Part shown: one piece after another, positions 54,731-64,000 of the stretch
Layout: each line of letters starts with the position of its first letter
Position numbering within the stretch: the stretch's first letter is position 1
Assembly: GCA_949361645.1 (NCBI GenBank)
Contig: OX442415.1
Coordinates: 9,455,254 to 9,519,253 of the forward strand
Length of the DNA stretch: 64,000 nucleotides
From: Spongilla lacustris
Taxonomy: Eukaryota; Porifera; Demospongiae; Spongillida; Spongillidae
Direction of reading: 5' to 3'
Translations under genes and position numbers: made by a program
Notes under the pieces: generated by a model
Told to the model about the DNA's origin: nothing
Databases searched by the model: none
Seen by the model: the letters and a program-made list of their open reading frames with translations, nothing else

Positions 54731-57700
54731 CTGATGAGGGTCACCCTTGGTGGGGTGTTGGGGGACTTTGTGCCCCCTTGGAGGGTCACCTTGGGAAGGG
54801 AGGGATGAATTTTGATAATCATGGCCCCCCCCCCCCCCCCCCCCCCCCCACAGGTCCATACCGAAGTATTGGTTCTTATGGAACTCATTGCTCCAGCTTA
54901 GTTCTGTGTGCATGGAATCAAGGCAGTTACAGAGTGCAGTAAGCAGGGGTCCAAGGTCAGACAGGTGCAAGAAACCATCGCCTAAAAGAGGGAAGGGGAG
55001 GAGGGGTGAGGGATGGAAGCTGTTACATAATTGTGCTAACAAATAGGTAAAATCTCATACCTGGTGAAGCATTGTACAGGTGGGAGAGGCATAGAGCCAC
55101 ATGACACAGGTACTCTGAGTTCTGCACAGCCAAAAGCCGACAGCCATCCTTGGAGAGTGGGGTGGGGAGGAGGCACAGGTGATGGGAGGAGGTACCAACC
55201 CACTTTGATTTACCTGTGTAAAGGTATTACAGACCACACCCCCTACCTTGATAGACTCTAGGGACAGGTAGAGAGGCTTGCTGCCCAGCTCACCTCCTCC
55301 CCATCCTGCTGAGTCATGTGACCATGAAGTTGGTCCAAGGGTGTCATGGCCAGACCACCCCCTCCGCCCACCTCTTCAGCCAAAGGATGGCTTCACGCCC
55401 ATCAAGGTTGAAACGTGTTACATTTTGGGATGTGCAGTATGAGACCAGTGTTAGTGAGGGTGTGATAAGTGATGTTTGGAGTGATATGTGATGTTAAGGA
55501 TGTTGGGAGTACGTGATAACTGGTATGTTATGGAGGGGGTTGCTATGGATACTGATAATGTAGGCTCTTGGCCGCCTTGCGTAGTACTCTTAGCCCCCTG
55601 AAGCAGGCCGTGAAGACACGCCTCCTCAGGGGCACACACTGGTACCCTCCCACTTGCCCCTCCACTGGAACCATCCTTGAGGGCCTGGGGAGGAGCACAA
55701 GAAAAAACTGAGGTCTGGGGACCCCTCCCCATACCTGGTGTAGCCACAAGCTATGACCTCCACTTCCTGTATGGTACGTATCGTTGATGTCAGCAGAGAC
55801 AGCACTGATTCAAATTTCTGAAGGAAGGCAGAAACCAGACCTGCACTTGTATGGAGTCTTCTCTGTGAGTGCTGAGGGGAACATTAGGTGGAGTGAGGGA
55901 TGGTGGGTGGAGTGAGGAGGGATGGTGGGTGGAGTGAGGAGGGATGGTGGGTGGAGTGAGGAGGGATGGTGGGTGGAGTGAGGAGGGATGGTGGGTGGAG
56001 TGAGGAGGGATGGTGGGTGGAGTGAGGAGGGATGGTGGGTGGAGTGAGGAGGGGTGGTGGGTGGAGTGAGGAGGGATGGTGGGTGGAGTGAGGAGGGATG
56101 GTGGGTGGAGTGAGGAGGGATGGTGGGTGGAGTGAGGAGGGATGGTGGGTGGAGTGAGGAGGGATGGTGGGTGGAGTGAGGAGGGATGGTGGGTGGAGTG
56201 AGGAGGGATGGTGGGTGGAGTGAGGAGGGATGGTGGGTGGAGTGAGGAGGGATGGAGGGTGGAGTGAGGAGGGATGGTGGGTGGAGTGAGGAGGGATGGA
56301 GGGTGGAGTGAGGAGGGATGGTGGGTGGAGTGAGGAGGGATGCTGGGTGGAGTGAGGAGGGATGGTGGGTGGAGTGAGGAGGGATGCTGGGTGGAGTGAG
56401 GAGGGATGGTGGGTGGAGTGAGGGGGGATGGTGGGTGGAGTGAGGAGGGATGGTGGGTGGAGTGAGGAGGGATGGTGGGTGGAGTGAGGAGGGATGGTGG
56501 GTGGAGTGAGGGGGGATGGTGGGTGGAGTGAGGAGGGATGGAGGGTGGAGTGAGGAGGGATGGTGGGTGGAGTGAGGAGGGATGGAGGGTGGAGTGAGGA
56601 GGGATGGAGGGTGGAGTGAGGAGGGATGGTGGGTGGAGTGAGGAGGGATGGTGGGTGGAGTGAGGAGGGATGGTGGGTGGAGTGAGGAGGGATGGTGGGT
56701 GGAGTGAGGAGGGATGGTGGGTGGAGTGAGGAGGGATGGTGGGTGGAGTGAGGAGGGATGGTGGGTGGAGTGAGGAGGGATGGTGGGTGGAGTGAGGAGG
56801 GATGGTGGGTGGAGTGAGGGGGGATGGTTGGTGGAGTGAGGAGGGATGGAGGGTGGAGTGAGGAGGGATGGTGGGTGGAGTGAGGAGGGATGGAGGGTGG
56901 AGTGAGGAGGGATGGAGGGTGGAGTGAGGAGGGATGGTGGGTGGAGTGAGGAGGGATGGTGGGTGGAGTGAGGAGGGATGGAGGGTGGAGTGAGGAGGAA
57001 TGGTGGGTGGAGTGAGGATGGATGGTGGGTGGAGTGAGGAGGGATGGTGGGTGGAGTGAGGAGGAATGGTGGGTGGAGTGAGGATGGATGGTGGGTGGAG
57101 TGAGGAGGGATGGTGGGTGGAGTGAGGATGGATGGTGGGTGGAGTGAGGAGGGATGGTGGGTGGAGTGAGGAGGGATGGTGGGTGGAGTGAGGAGGGATG
57201 GTGGGTGGAGTGAGGAGGGATGGTGGGTGGAGTGAGGAGGGATGGAGGGTGGAGTGAGGAGGGATGGTGGGTGGAGTGAGGAGGGATGGTGGGTGGAGTG
57301 AGGAGGGATGGTGGGTGGAGTGAGGAGGGATGGTGGGTGGAGTGAGGAGGGATGGTGGGTGGAGTGAGGAGGGATGGTGGGTGGAGTGAGGAGGGATGGT
57401 GGGTGGAGTGAGGAGGGATGGTGGGTGGAGTGAGGAGGGATGGTGGGTGGAGTGAGGAGGGATGGTGGGTGGAGTGAGGAGGGATGGTGGGTGGAGTGAG
57501 GAGGGATGGTGGGTGGAGTGAGGAGGGATGGTGGGTGGAGTGAGGAGGGATGGTGGGTGGAGTGAGGAGGGATGGTGGGTGGAGTGAGGAGGGATGGTGG
57601 GTGGAGTGAGGAGGGATGGTGGGTGGAGTGAGGAGGGATGGTGGGTGGAGTGAGGAGGGATGGTGGGTGGAGTGAGGAGGGATGGTGGGTGGAGTGAGGA

Positions 57701-59885
57701 GGGATGGTGGGTGGAGTGAGGAGGGATGGTGGGTGGAGTGAGGAGGGATGGTGGGTGGAGTGAGGAGGGATGGAGGGTGGAGTGAGGAGGGATGGTGGGT
57801 GGAGTGAGGAGGGAGGGTGGGTGGAGTGAGGAGGGATGGAGGGTGGAGTGAGGAGGGATGGTGGGTGGAGTGAGGAGGGAGGGTGGGTGGAGTGAGGAGG
57901 GATGGTGGGTGGAGTGAGGAGGGATGGTGGGTGGAGTGAGGAGGGATGGTGGGTGGAGTGAGGAGGGATGGTGGGTGGAGTGAGAGGGATGGTGGGTGGA
58001 GTGAGGAGGGATGGTGGGTGGAGTGAGGAGGGATGGTGGGTGGAGTGAGGAGGGATGGTGGGTGGAGTGAGGAGGGATGGTGGGTGGAGTGAGGAGGGAT
58101 GGAGGGTGGAGTGAGGAGGGATGGAGGGTGGAGTGAGGAGGGATGGAGGGTGGAGTGAGGAGGGATGGTGGGTGGAGTGAGGAGGGATGGTGGGTGGAGT
58201 GAGGAGGGATGGTGGGTGGAGTGAGGAGGGATGGTGGGTGGAGTGAGGAGGGATGGTGGGTGGAGTGAGGAGGGATGGTGGGTGGAGTGAGGAGGGATGG
58301 TGGGTGGAGTGAGGAGGGATGGTGGGTGGAGTGAGGAGGGATGGTGGGTGGAGTGAGGAGGGATGGTGGGTGGAGTGAGGAGGGATGGTGGGTGGAGTGA
58401 GGAGGGATGGTGGGTGGAGTGAGAAGGGATGGAGGGTGGAGTGAGGAGGGATGGTGGGTGGAGTGAGGAGGGATGGTGGGTGGAGTGAGGGATGGTGGGT
58501 CGAGCGAGGAGGGATGGTGGGTGGAGTGAGGAGGTATGGTGGGTGAGTGAGGAGAGAGGGCACAGCCATATATGGACACAGAAGATATTAAAGTAAGCCA
58601 CAACACAATGGAGGGTGTAAGGGAAGTATGAGAACAGATGTAACAGGTGCATACATGTACATGTACGTTACCATCTTGAAGGCAATGAAGGTGATGGTTA
58701 TCATGGCAACAACTCCAGCCATAAACCACAGCCCACTGACAGCAAGAGCGACTGCAACCATAGCAACCATAGAGTGGAGGAGGAGGGGCTGGAGGCGTGG
58801 CATCAGGGCACCCCCACCATTGGAGGTTCCCAAAAGTGGAGTGTGAGACTGTGGGGAATGATGTCACATTACCACCCCTATTCACACACATTACCACCCC
58901 TATCCACACACAGCAGTATGCTATACATGTACCTGTACATGTATAGGCCCATACACACATCACCACATAGGCCTATCCACACATATGTAACACATCCCAC
59001 ACACATATTCACACAGGAAGCAACAACTTGTGGTATCAATTACTTACTGACAAGTTTTCAGTGCACCTGACCACCTTACTCCTAGCACTAAGTCAAGCCG
59101 GCTAGCTGCACTATCAATAGGCTAGTAAGTATGCACATACCTCATCTTGAGAGAGGCCATGTTGCACATGTACACACCTGCACATGTATACACCTGCACA
59201 TGTACACACCTGCACATGTACACACACCTGCACATGTACACACCTGCACATGTACACACCTGCACATGTACACACCTGCACATGTACACACCTGCACATG
59301 TACACACCTGCACATGTACACACCTGCACATGTACACACCTGCACATGTACACACCTACACATGTAGTATGCACATGTACACACACATGTAGTATGCACA
59401 TACCTCATCTTGAGAAGGCTGGTCGTCACAGAAGGTGGGTAGTGCAAAGGTGAGCAGTTGGAAGTCTTCTTCTGTCAGCAGTGGGCTCCTAATGATATTC
59501 CTAATGATGCCCACCCTTATTGCCTTCTACGGACATACATCAGATACATGTAGGAGGGATTATGCCCACACCTCGCCCCAGGGAGATGGGAGGGAAGTTC
59601 AGAGGGAGGGAGGGGGAGGGGAGAGTTTGGAAGGGAAGATGAAGATGCAAGAGGGAAGAGGAAGAGAGGGGAAGGTGAGGCATAGGGAGAGGGGAACATG
59701 GGTGCTTGCCTCTTGTGCTATGGAGTGGGACACAATGCCACGCCCACTAAGATGGCGGGTGAGTTCCTTACAAAGCAAGGCAAGTCTGCTTTTGGTAGTG
59801 TTGGGAATGGGGACCAGGGGGTCCAGCAGAGAGGGGTCCAACTGGTCCAGCTGGTGCTCCTCTGGAACAATCAGCCGAGCATCAC
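53385..59885 (-). CDS. VEZT: Vezatin, nearly complete multi-exon gene
   Basis: Transcribed leftward. Exons: 59,885-59,710, 59,526-59,404, 58,848-58,672, 55,862-55,735, 55,684-55,553, about 55,370-55,247, 55,148-55,061, 54,981-54,862, about 54,730-54,683, 54,426 to about 54,365, 54,346-54,294, possibly 54,260-54,180, 54,126-54,019, 53,986-53,942, 53,889-53,850, 53,779-53,385 (TAA). Identity rests on several ordered matches to vertebrate vezatin: the helix before the membrane hairpin, the TIxxxQExEVIxxGxT helix, the LRRxVF...LR...A.SLHYQYP block, QNSEYLCHVALCLS, the acidic EAYI segment, KELQSVLSL and the alanine-rich acidic C-terminus. Vezatin is a junctional transmembrane protein linking cadherin-catenin complexes to myosin. 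The N-terminal exon is missing or unrecognised (a possible ATG lies at 60,066). Confidence 0.9.
54420..54595. repeat. Purine-rich low-complexity block (GGGAGGA)n in vezatin intron
   Basis: GGAGGGAGGGGAAGGGAAGG-type tracts at 54,430-54,500 and 54,550-54,590. A similar block is at 59,585-59,700. Confidence 0.8.
54862..55862 (-). CDS. VEZT: Vezatin middle exons (post-membrane coiled region)
   Basis: 55,862-55,735: RRLHTSAGLVSAFLQKFESV, LSLLTSTIRTIQEVEVIACG, YTR, parallel to human RALRL...IQETEVISRGFT. 55,684-55,553: RPSRMVPVEGQVGGYQCVPL, RRRVFTACFRGLRVLRKAAK, SLHYQ. About 55,370-55,247: ends GELGSKPLYLSLESIK; its acceptor is unclear. 55,148-55,061: DGCRLLAVQNSEYLCHVALC, LSHLYNASP. 54,981-54,862: GDGFLHLSDLGPLLTALCNC, LDSMHTELSWSNEFHKNQYF. 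Donors and acceptors agree in phase for all but the third. A C run of about 27 bases (54,823-54,849) lies 12 bases beyond the last donor. Confidence 0.85.
55884..58555. repeat. 22-bp VNTR, about 121 copies, inside a vezatin intron
   Basis: The + strand unit runs GGATGGTGGGTGGAGTGA plus GGAG; variants change GGTGGG to GGAGGG or CTGGG. It fills 2.67 kb of the 2.81-kb intron between 58,672 and 55,862. Since 22 is not a multiple of 3 and the minus-strand unit contains no stop in any frame, all three minus frames stay open for over 900 codons of His/Pro/Ser/Leu/Thr. These are artefacts. The + strand is almost free of C and rich in GGG runs. Confidence 0.97.
58672..59885 (-). CDS. VEZT: Vezatin N-terminal exons including the membrane segment
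   Basis: Exon 59,885-59,710 begins with two bases of a split codon, then DARLIVPEEHQLDQLDPSLL; its donor is GC (GAG|GCAAGC), a rarer but accepted type. Exon 59,526-59,404 is exactly 41 codons, KAIRVGIIRNIIRSPLLTEE to CDDQPSQDE, matching the HTILQQEVLLQEDVELIEL region of the human protein. Exon 58,848-58,672 is 59 codons: SHTPLLGTSNGGG, then the hydrophobic MVAMVAVALAVSGLWFMAGV and VAMITITFIAFKM, the membrane hairpin. All three junctions are in phase. A 22-base copy of the second exon's donor region (ATACCTCATCTTGAGA) lies at 59,137-59,158, beyond a minisatellite in the same intron. Confidence 0.88.
59163..59375. repeat. 16-bp minisatellite in a vezatin intron
   Basis: CACATGTACACACCTG repeated about twelve times, with one 18-bp unit. 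It creates Cys/Val/His-rich artificial frames on both strands. Confidence 0.93.
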
Positions 59886-60823
59886 CTGAGCAATGGAAGG
59901 TGGTGGGCAGAACATATCACTTGATAACTTTATTTGCACCATGTCATGTAGAGAAGAGGTGACATGGGAGTGTGTGTGTGTGATGTGCGTGATGTGTGTG
60001 GTGTGTGTGCATGTGTGGATGTCTTCTGCACATGTGTGCATGCACAGGCTGCTCATCAGAGGCCATCTTTGTGAGCCACAATGTATGTGGCAAAGATGAG
60101 AGGCATAGGAAATGACCTACTGTATGTATCTAGTAGTGTCAAAACCAAATACTTGTAAGCAATAACACATTTGAGACTAGGAATGTGTGTACATATGCAA
60201 GGGCTTCATGTGATGTGTATGCTGGTATGTAATGCTTGATGCTGCTGGTGTAAATTATCTCAGTGCTCAATCTTGTGATGAAATGAACACTTCTGTAGAA
60301 GACAGTTTGCATTATCTTAAAATAAACAATCGTCTCCTCGTAGATGGACTATTTTATCGTACCTCTATGGATGACAATAATAGCAAACATACTCCCCAGG
60401 AGAATACCTCTGGACAAGCATTTATTATGACTCCACCCCCTCCCCCGGGACAGACTTGTAAATGCCCCCCTCTTCTGGACAACTTCATTTACATCTTCTA
60501 AACCCCCCCCCCCCCCTCCTCGGGGGACAGGCATTTACTGGGACCAATAATAACACACACACAACCAGAGATAATATATAGCATTTATTGTCATCTAAGA
60601 CCTTATGAATTCATTAGTGTTTACGATATTTCTCCAATACTAGTCAGCTATGCCTTCAATACACAAGTACCAGAGTAATACCGTAAAAAATAATCCATTT
60701 CAAGGCAAGCAATGAAATTCATCATTTTCAGCATAAGGTCGTTACATGTACATGTACATACAAAATGATGATTTTCATTTGGAATAGGACCTGCTTAATT
60801 TACAAAAACCAGATATCATATAT
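59886..60823. other. Region upstream of vezatin exon 59,885; no firm gene
   Basis: A minus-strand ATG at 60,066 (AAGATGG, MASDEQPVHAHMC) is a candidate vezatin start, but no donor in the right phase is evident. A frame at 60,232-60,501 (+), MLDAAGVNYLSAQSC, has no recognisable family. C-rich runs near 60,430 and 60,508 form imperfect inverted copies (CCTCCCCCGGGACAG / CCTCGGGGGACAGG). Confidence 0.35.
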
Positions 60824-60876
60824 TAGTCTGGGGACCAGACCCCATATTCTCATATATGGTCTGGTCCCCAGACCAA
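60824..60876. mobile_element. Hairpin MITE of the AGTCTGGGGAC family, copy 2
   Basis: TAGTCTGGGGACCAGAC ... GTCTGGTCCCCAGACCAA, 53 bp, flanked by TCATATAT on both sides (60,816-60,823 and 60,877-60,884). Same family and same 8-bp target length as 10,212-10,267. Confidence 0.85.
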
Positions 60877-61059
60877 TCATATATATGATCTCTGCAAAAA
60901 CACATCTCGAATTTGATTTTTATTTTTATTTTGCCCTACAAAAGTTAAGGTAACGAGCCACTTAATGGTATTTCAGACACGTGACAGTTGACCCCAGATG
61001 CACGTATGCACTAAACGACCTAGTAGTGCCACGTGTACAAAACCGTGCACGTACGTTTA

Positions 61060-61366
61060 TAGTTGGGCGTAGCCCGACCTTCGCGTATTGGCGGAAGGTC
61101 GGGTACCAAACCCGCACAGTTTTTGTACAAGCTGCAACGGGGATTGCAGTCCAATCAGCATGCAGGAGCCCAATAAATACATTCTGCGGCAGCTGGTAGT
61201 AAAGCCAATCTGATTTAGACATCCTTTACACAATTATTCATTGATACAGATTGTATAACACGCCACAATTCATTTGACGTATTGCATAATACGCTTGTAC
61301 AAAAACTGTGCGGGTTTGGTACCAGACCTTCCGCCAATACGCGAAGGTCGGGCTACGCCCAACTAG
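61060..61366. mobile_element. MITE with 70-bp TIRs and an 8-bp target duplication
   Basis: Starts TAGTTGGGCGTAGCCCGACC and ends GGTCGGGCTACGCCCAACTAG. TACGTTTA flanks both ends (61,052-61,059 and 61,367-61,374). Arms extend through AACCCGCACAGTTTTTGTAC. The 8-bp target fits hAT-type insertion. Non-coding, 307 bp. Confidence 0.9.
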
Positions 61367-61734
61367 TACGTTTACTAGCGTAACACGCACATACCTACCT
61401 CCTACTGCTTGTGCCGCGGGCGAGTTCTGAACAAAGAAAATCGGTAACAAAAAATCGAAGCCCTCCTAACACCAGACCTGCCTTATAATACACCACAATC
61501 CCTTCGTCCTCCATCTACCATTATTAACTATTAATATCCATGGCACGTGATGAGACACGACTTAATTGCTTTCATGTATTCTGGTTTCAATATGTACATG
61601 TACCAATGTCCACACTGCGCAGACATTTCGGCGACCGTTACTTTGCAGGATCTTGGCTGCCCACGGCCGGGCTCGGCGTTGTCAACGCTGTTGCAGATGT
61701 TGTCGCTGGGGAAATGTTAGTCATTAATAGTTCA

Positions 61735-62030
61735 GTTAATGCTTGTCACTAGTTGGGTGTGTCCTGACTACCGTGCATTTGGTGTTGATAATGGCAAATA
61801 CTTCTCTGAGTTATTAGAGTACTGGCATCAGTTGTGCTCCTGGTACAAGCACAGGGGATTAAGTCATGATTTTCACAATCCTCAGTAAGAACACTGTGTG
61901 ATTGAACATAAAAATTGATTTTTGTGTGATTTTAATGTCAATCACTTAATGGTTCCTAAATGATTTCACACGTTTTTTTTTTTCCTATGTAAATATCGCT
62001 GAAACAGTGCTTGTCTCCATGCATTTTTCT
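61735..62030 (+). repeat. Dispersed repeat, copy C
   Basis: Matches 6,550-6,890 and 28,860-29,010 (GTGTGATTTTAATGT, GCTGAAACAGTGCTTGTCTC). Confidence 0.75.
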
Positions 62031-62124
62031 TTAATCAGCATCACCCCATATGCTCTGAACACAGCAACATTACGTGACTTTTTTGTGAATATATGTAACC
62101 TGAATGAAGCTTCCAAATTTTGCT

Positions 62125-62912
62125 TCTTCAATTAAAACATTTGAACCATTTAAGCTGTGATCATGGGATCACATCACACAACAATGAGCAATTAAATGTA
62201 AACAAAGATTTCAAAGTATGACCTTAGTTAGTTTGACACCGGCTAAGATTAAAAATTACCATTATGAGTTCAAGGTTTCTGGGACTCAAATATCCATATA
62301 ATTTTTTAGCAGCTTGGTACCACCATTAATTGAAGCCATTTAGTCTGGCTTTTAGGATTTATTCGTAATCAAAACTCTGGATCTGTTCTATGATTTTTGA
62401 GTCTTTTAGCAATCTACTTACTTGATATAGGTTTATCAACATTTACTTGGGGTACACTTATTGACAAACCACAATGTCACAAAACAGAGCTACTATGATT
62501 TTCATGTAAAAACAGGATAATACTGGCTTCAATTATCCAACTTATAATCATATGGGTACCCCAGAGACCTTTGAGTATTTTTTACTCCAACTAATTGTTA
62601 GAATCCTCGCAAATGCTACAATCTAAACCAATTTTCTCAACCAAAGTTAAGCCTGCGAACTTGCCACATATATAGGCAACCCCGAGGGGTATCCATATAA
62701 TTAAACGAACCCTTACATTCTGTACTGGAGTCACACTACAAAAAGGTGAAGGTGTTTTAAATTATTCATACTTTATCTCTCACCAATCTTTGTTTGCATT
62801 AAATGATTGTGATTTAATTGATCATTGTTGTGTAGAAATGGTGGCTGGATGTGAAAATCCAATTGCCATGATCACAGAGTAAATGGTTCACTGAAACGTT
62901 ATAATTGAAAAG
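62125..62912. mobile_element. Probable MITE with ~90-bp imperfect inverted ends
   Basis: 62,150-62,215 (GAACCATTT, CTGTGATCATGG, ACAACAATGAGCAATTAAAT, GTAAACAAAG) recurs inverted at 62,787-62,893 (CTTTGTTTGC, ATTTAATTGATCATTGTTGT, CCATGATCACAG, AAATGGTTC). The outer ends are blurred; a G run at 62,911-62,928 abuts the right end. Confidence 0.65.
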
Positions 62913-62928
62913 GGGGGGGGGGGGGGGG

Positions 62929-63830
62929 AAGCATAAGGTGTGGAACATTCTAGAATTGAGGACTATAAAATGTATTTTGCATGTACACATACAGTTGGGG
63001 CATGATATATGCTGACATTACACCTGCCCATGTAATTACATGAAAGCATTTGTTAATTGGCCCTTCAAAAGCAGAGTGGTTAAAACTATCTGATGCATAA
63101 ATTGTTGAAATTGAAGCATTTAACAATGCATAAAGTTTCGATATGTTTGAATCATGGCATGTGGGAGGTGGGGTGGGGAGTTTGCTTCCCATAAAAACCT
63201 CTTATTATTGCTATTCAAAGGTGATGACTTTCCACTATTCTGATATATGGGCAACTTGCTGAATAATGCACTACTGAGCCTTATAAACATACACCATTCA
63301 TAGAAAACTGCACAAACTCTGTGATTGCATGCCATCATTAAGTGGAGCTTGATTTAGTGTCTAATGTCCTGGGGCTTGGACCACGGAACACATTTTTACA
63401 TCACAGGGTACCTTTCTTAAATTGCTACATTGTATACGTAATAGTCCTTATTATAAATTCTGTTTGGGTCTAAGCTTTGAAGGTGTAATACCTTTTGCCG
63501 TCATGTAGGAAAGATATTAAATGACAACATTTTCAGTTGTGCATGACAAAATATACAGGGTGTTTCTCAAAAAGTTTATAAATTAGCCACAAGCAGTTAA
63601 TTACATGTAACTGGCACATGTAATTGTTTAGACAGCAAAAGAAGACTTGCAGGTGAAAGAATAACCCTTTCATGGTTAATTAATATTGATCAAAGTCTCA
63701 AGACCGCTATTCGTTTCAATGGACCCTTTGCAAGAAAGATCGGAAGTACGATAAATGTCACATCTGGAGTAAAAACCACAGCGGTTGCCTAGAGACATTG
63801 TGTCACGTCCACGGACCTTTGCGTAATAAA
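62929..63830. other. Gene-free interval, promoter-like at its end
   Basis: No coding signal. Near 63,740 there is an ETS-type CGGAAGT word and at 63,802 a GTCACGTC word, about 30-90 bp before the next ATG. Confidence 0.4.
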
Positions 63831-63905
63831 ATGGCAATGCTCGGAGTCTGCTCAGACATTGATCCTTCGGCCGATCCAGTTCCTGATCAAACTATGCTGC
63901 CAACA
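63831..63905 (+). CDS. Candidate first exon of an unidentified gene
   Basis: ATG in an AAAATGG context opens 25 codons, MAMLGVCSDIDPSADPVPDQ-TMLPT, ending exactly at a perfect donor GTAAGT (63,906-63,911). ETS-like and CRE-like words lie upstream. The protein is too short to identify; the rest would lie beyond the window. Confidence 0.4.
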
Positions 63906-63911
63906 GTAAGT

Positions 63912-63975
63912 TTGACCTAGTCTGACATACCCAGAGCCTTTTAAAGCCATCCATTGGTATGTCAGACTCGGTCAA
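63912..63975. mobile_element. Hairpin abutting the donor of the 63,831 exon
   Basis: TTGACCTAGTCTGACATACC and, after 24 bases, GGTATGTCAGACTCGGTCAA: 19 of 20 bases pair. It starts one base after the GTAAGT. Confidence 0.75.
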
Positions 63976-64000
63976 GGTTACTCCTATTTAGAAGTTATTC

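Noticed and set aside
55790..58966. Three overlapping minus-strand frames of 919-1,058 codons rich in His/Pro/Ser/Leu/Thr
   Set aside because: They are the 22-bp VNTR read in its three stop-free frames; flanking parts belong to vezatin intron and exon sequence in other phases.
59114..59453. Cys-rich VQVCTCAGVYMC repeat protein
   Set aside because: Translation of the 16-bp minisatellite; only the flanking 41-codon exon has splice borders and homology.
1..64000. tRNA or rRNA genes
   Set aside because: No cloverleaf with TTCGAAT-type T loop plus matching acceptor stem, and no rRNA-like block, was seen on reading; a dedicated scan (tRNAscan-SE, Infernal) was not possible.

Overview
The window reads as metazoan nuclear DNA, most likely from a sponge (demosponge-like). 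The protein-coding signal is eukaryotic: short exons with GT-AG borders, vezatin and NOC4L homologues, and a multi-exon ankyrin/Roc-COR/death-domain (ROCO) gene of the kind expanded in sponges. The intergenic DNA is full of cut-and-paste transposons, MITEs, minisatellites and the word ACATGTAC. The species cannot be named from the sequence alone.

Layout. 1-604 (-) is the truncated Roc-COR exon of one ROCO copy. 605-6,900 is its 5' intron, carrying a PIF/Harbinger transposon (about 1,111-4,088) and two MITEs. 7-17.8 kb is mostly repeats, with a dead RT-element fragment at 9.7-10.7 kb. 17.9-44.4 kb (-) is a second ROCO gene: a possible 18-nt start exon at 44,401-44,418, seven single-repeat ankyrin exons between 43,783 and 33,212, an ankyrin plus P-loop exon at 29,419-29,700, a 1,595-nt Roc-COR exon at 18,791-20,385, and a broken death-domain exon at 17,897-18,137. 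Its introns hold Gypsy, BEL/Pao, Pogo/Tigger and hAT remnants, plus a 39-bp minisatellite that recurs between the amplified ankyrin exons. 45,285-51,580 looks like one 6.3-kb insertion with TIR-like ends and an AGG target duplication. It contains a 143-bp satellite array (46.1-48.3 kb), a duplicated 120-bp block and an odd TM-encoding reading frame split by one TGA, but no transposase I can recognise. 51.6-52.9 kb holds a scrambled vezatin 3' duplicate and two NOC4L exons (+). 53,385-59,885 (-) is a nearly complete vezatin gene; one intron is filled by about 121 copies of a 22-bp repeat. 60-64 kb is MITEs and repeats, with a candidate first exon of a new + strand gene at 63,831.

Function. ROCO proteins use ankyrin repeats for partner binding, a Roc GTPase with COR dimerisation module as the switch, and here a C-terminal death domain, which suggests an innate-signalling role. 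The missing acceptor and frame break in the death-domain exon raise doubt about that end. Vezatin is a membrane protein of cell-cell junctions. NOC4L is a ribosome-biogenesis factor, represented only by a fragment. A segmental duplication (1-4.8 kb versus 19.8-22.8 kb) supplies natural empty sites that date and delimit several transposon insertions, the main analytical bonus of this window.
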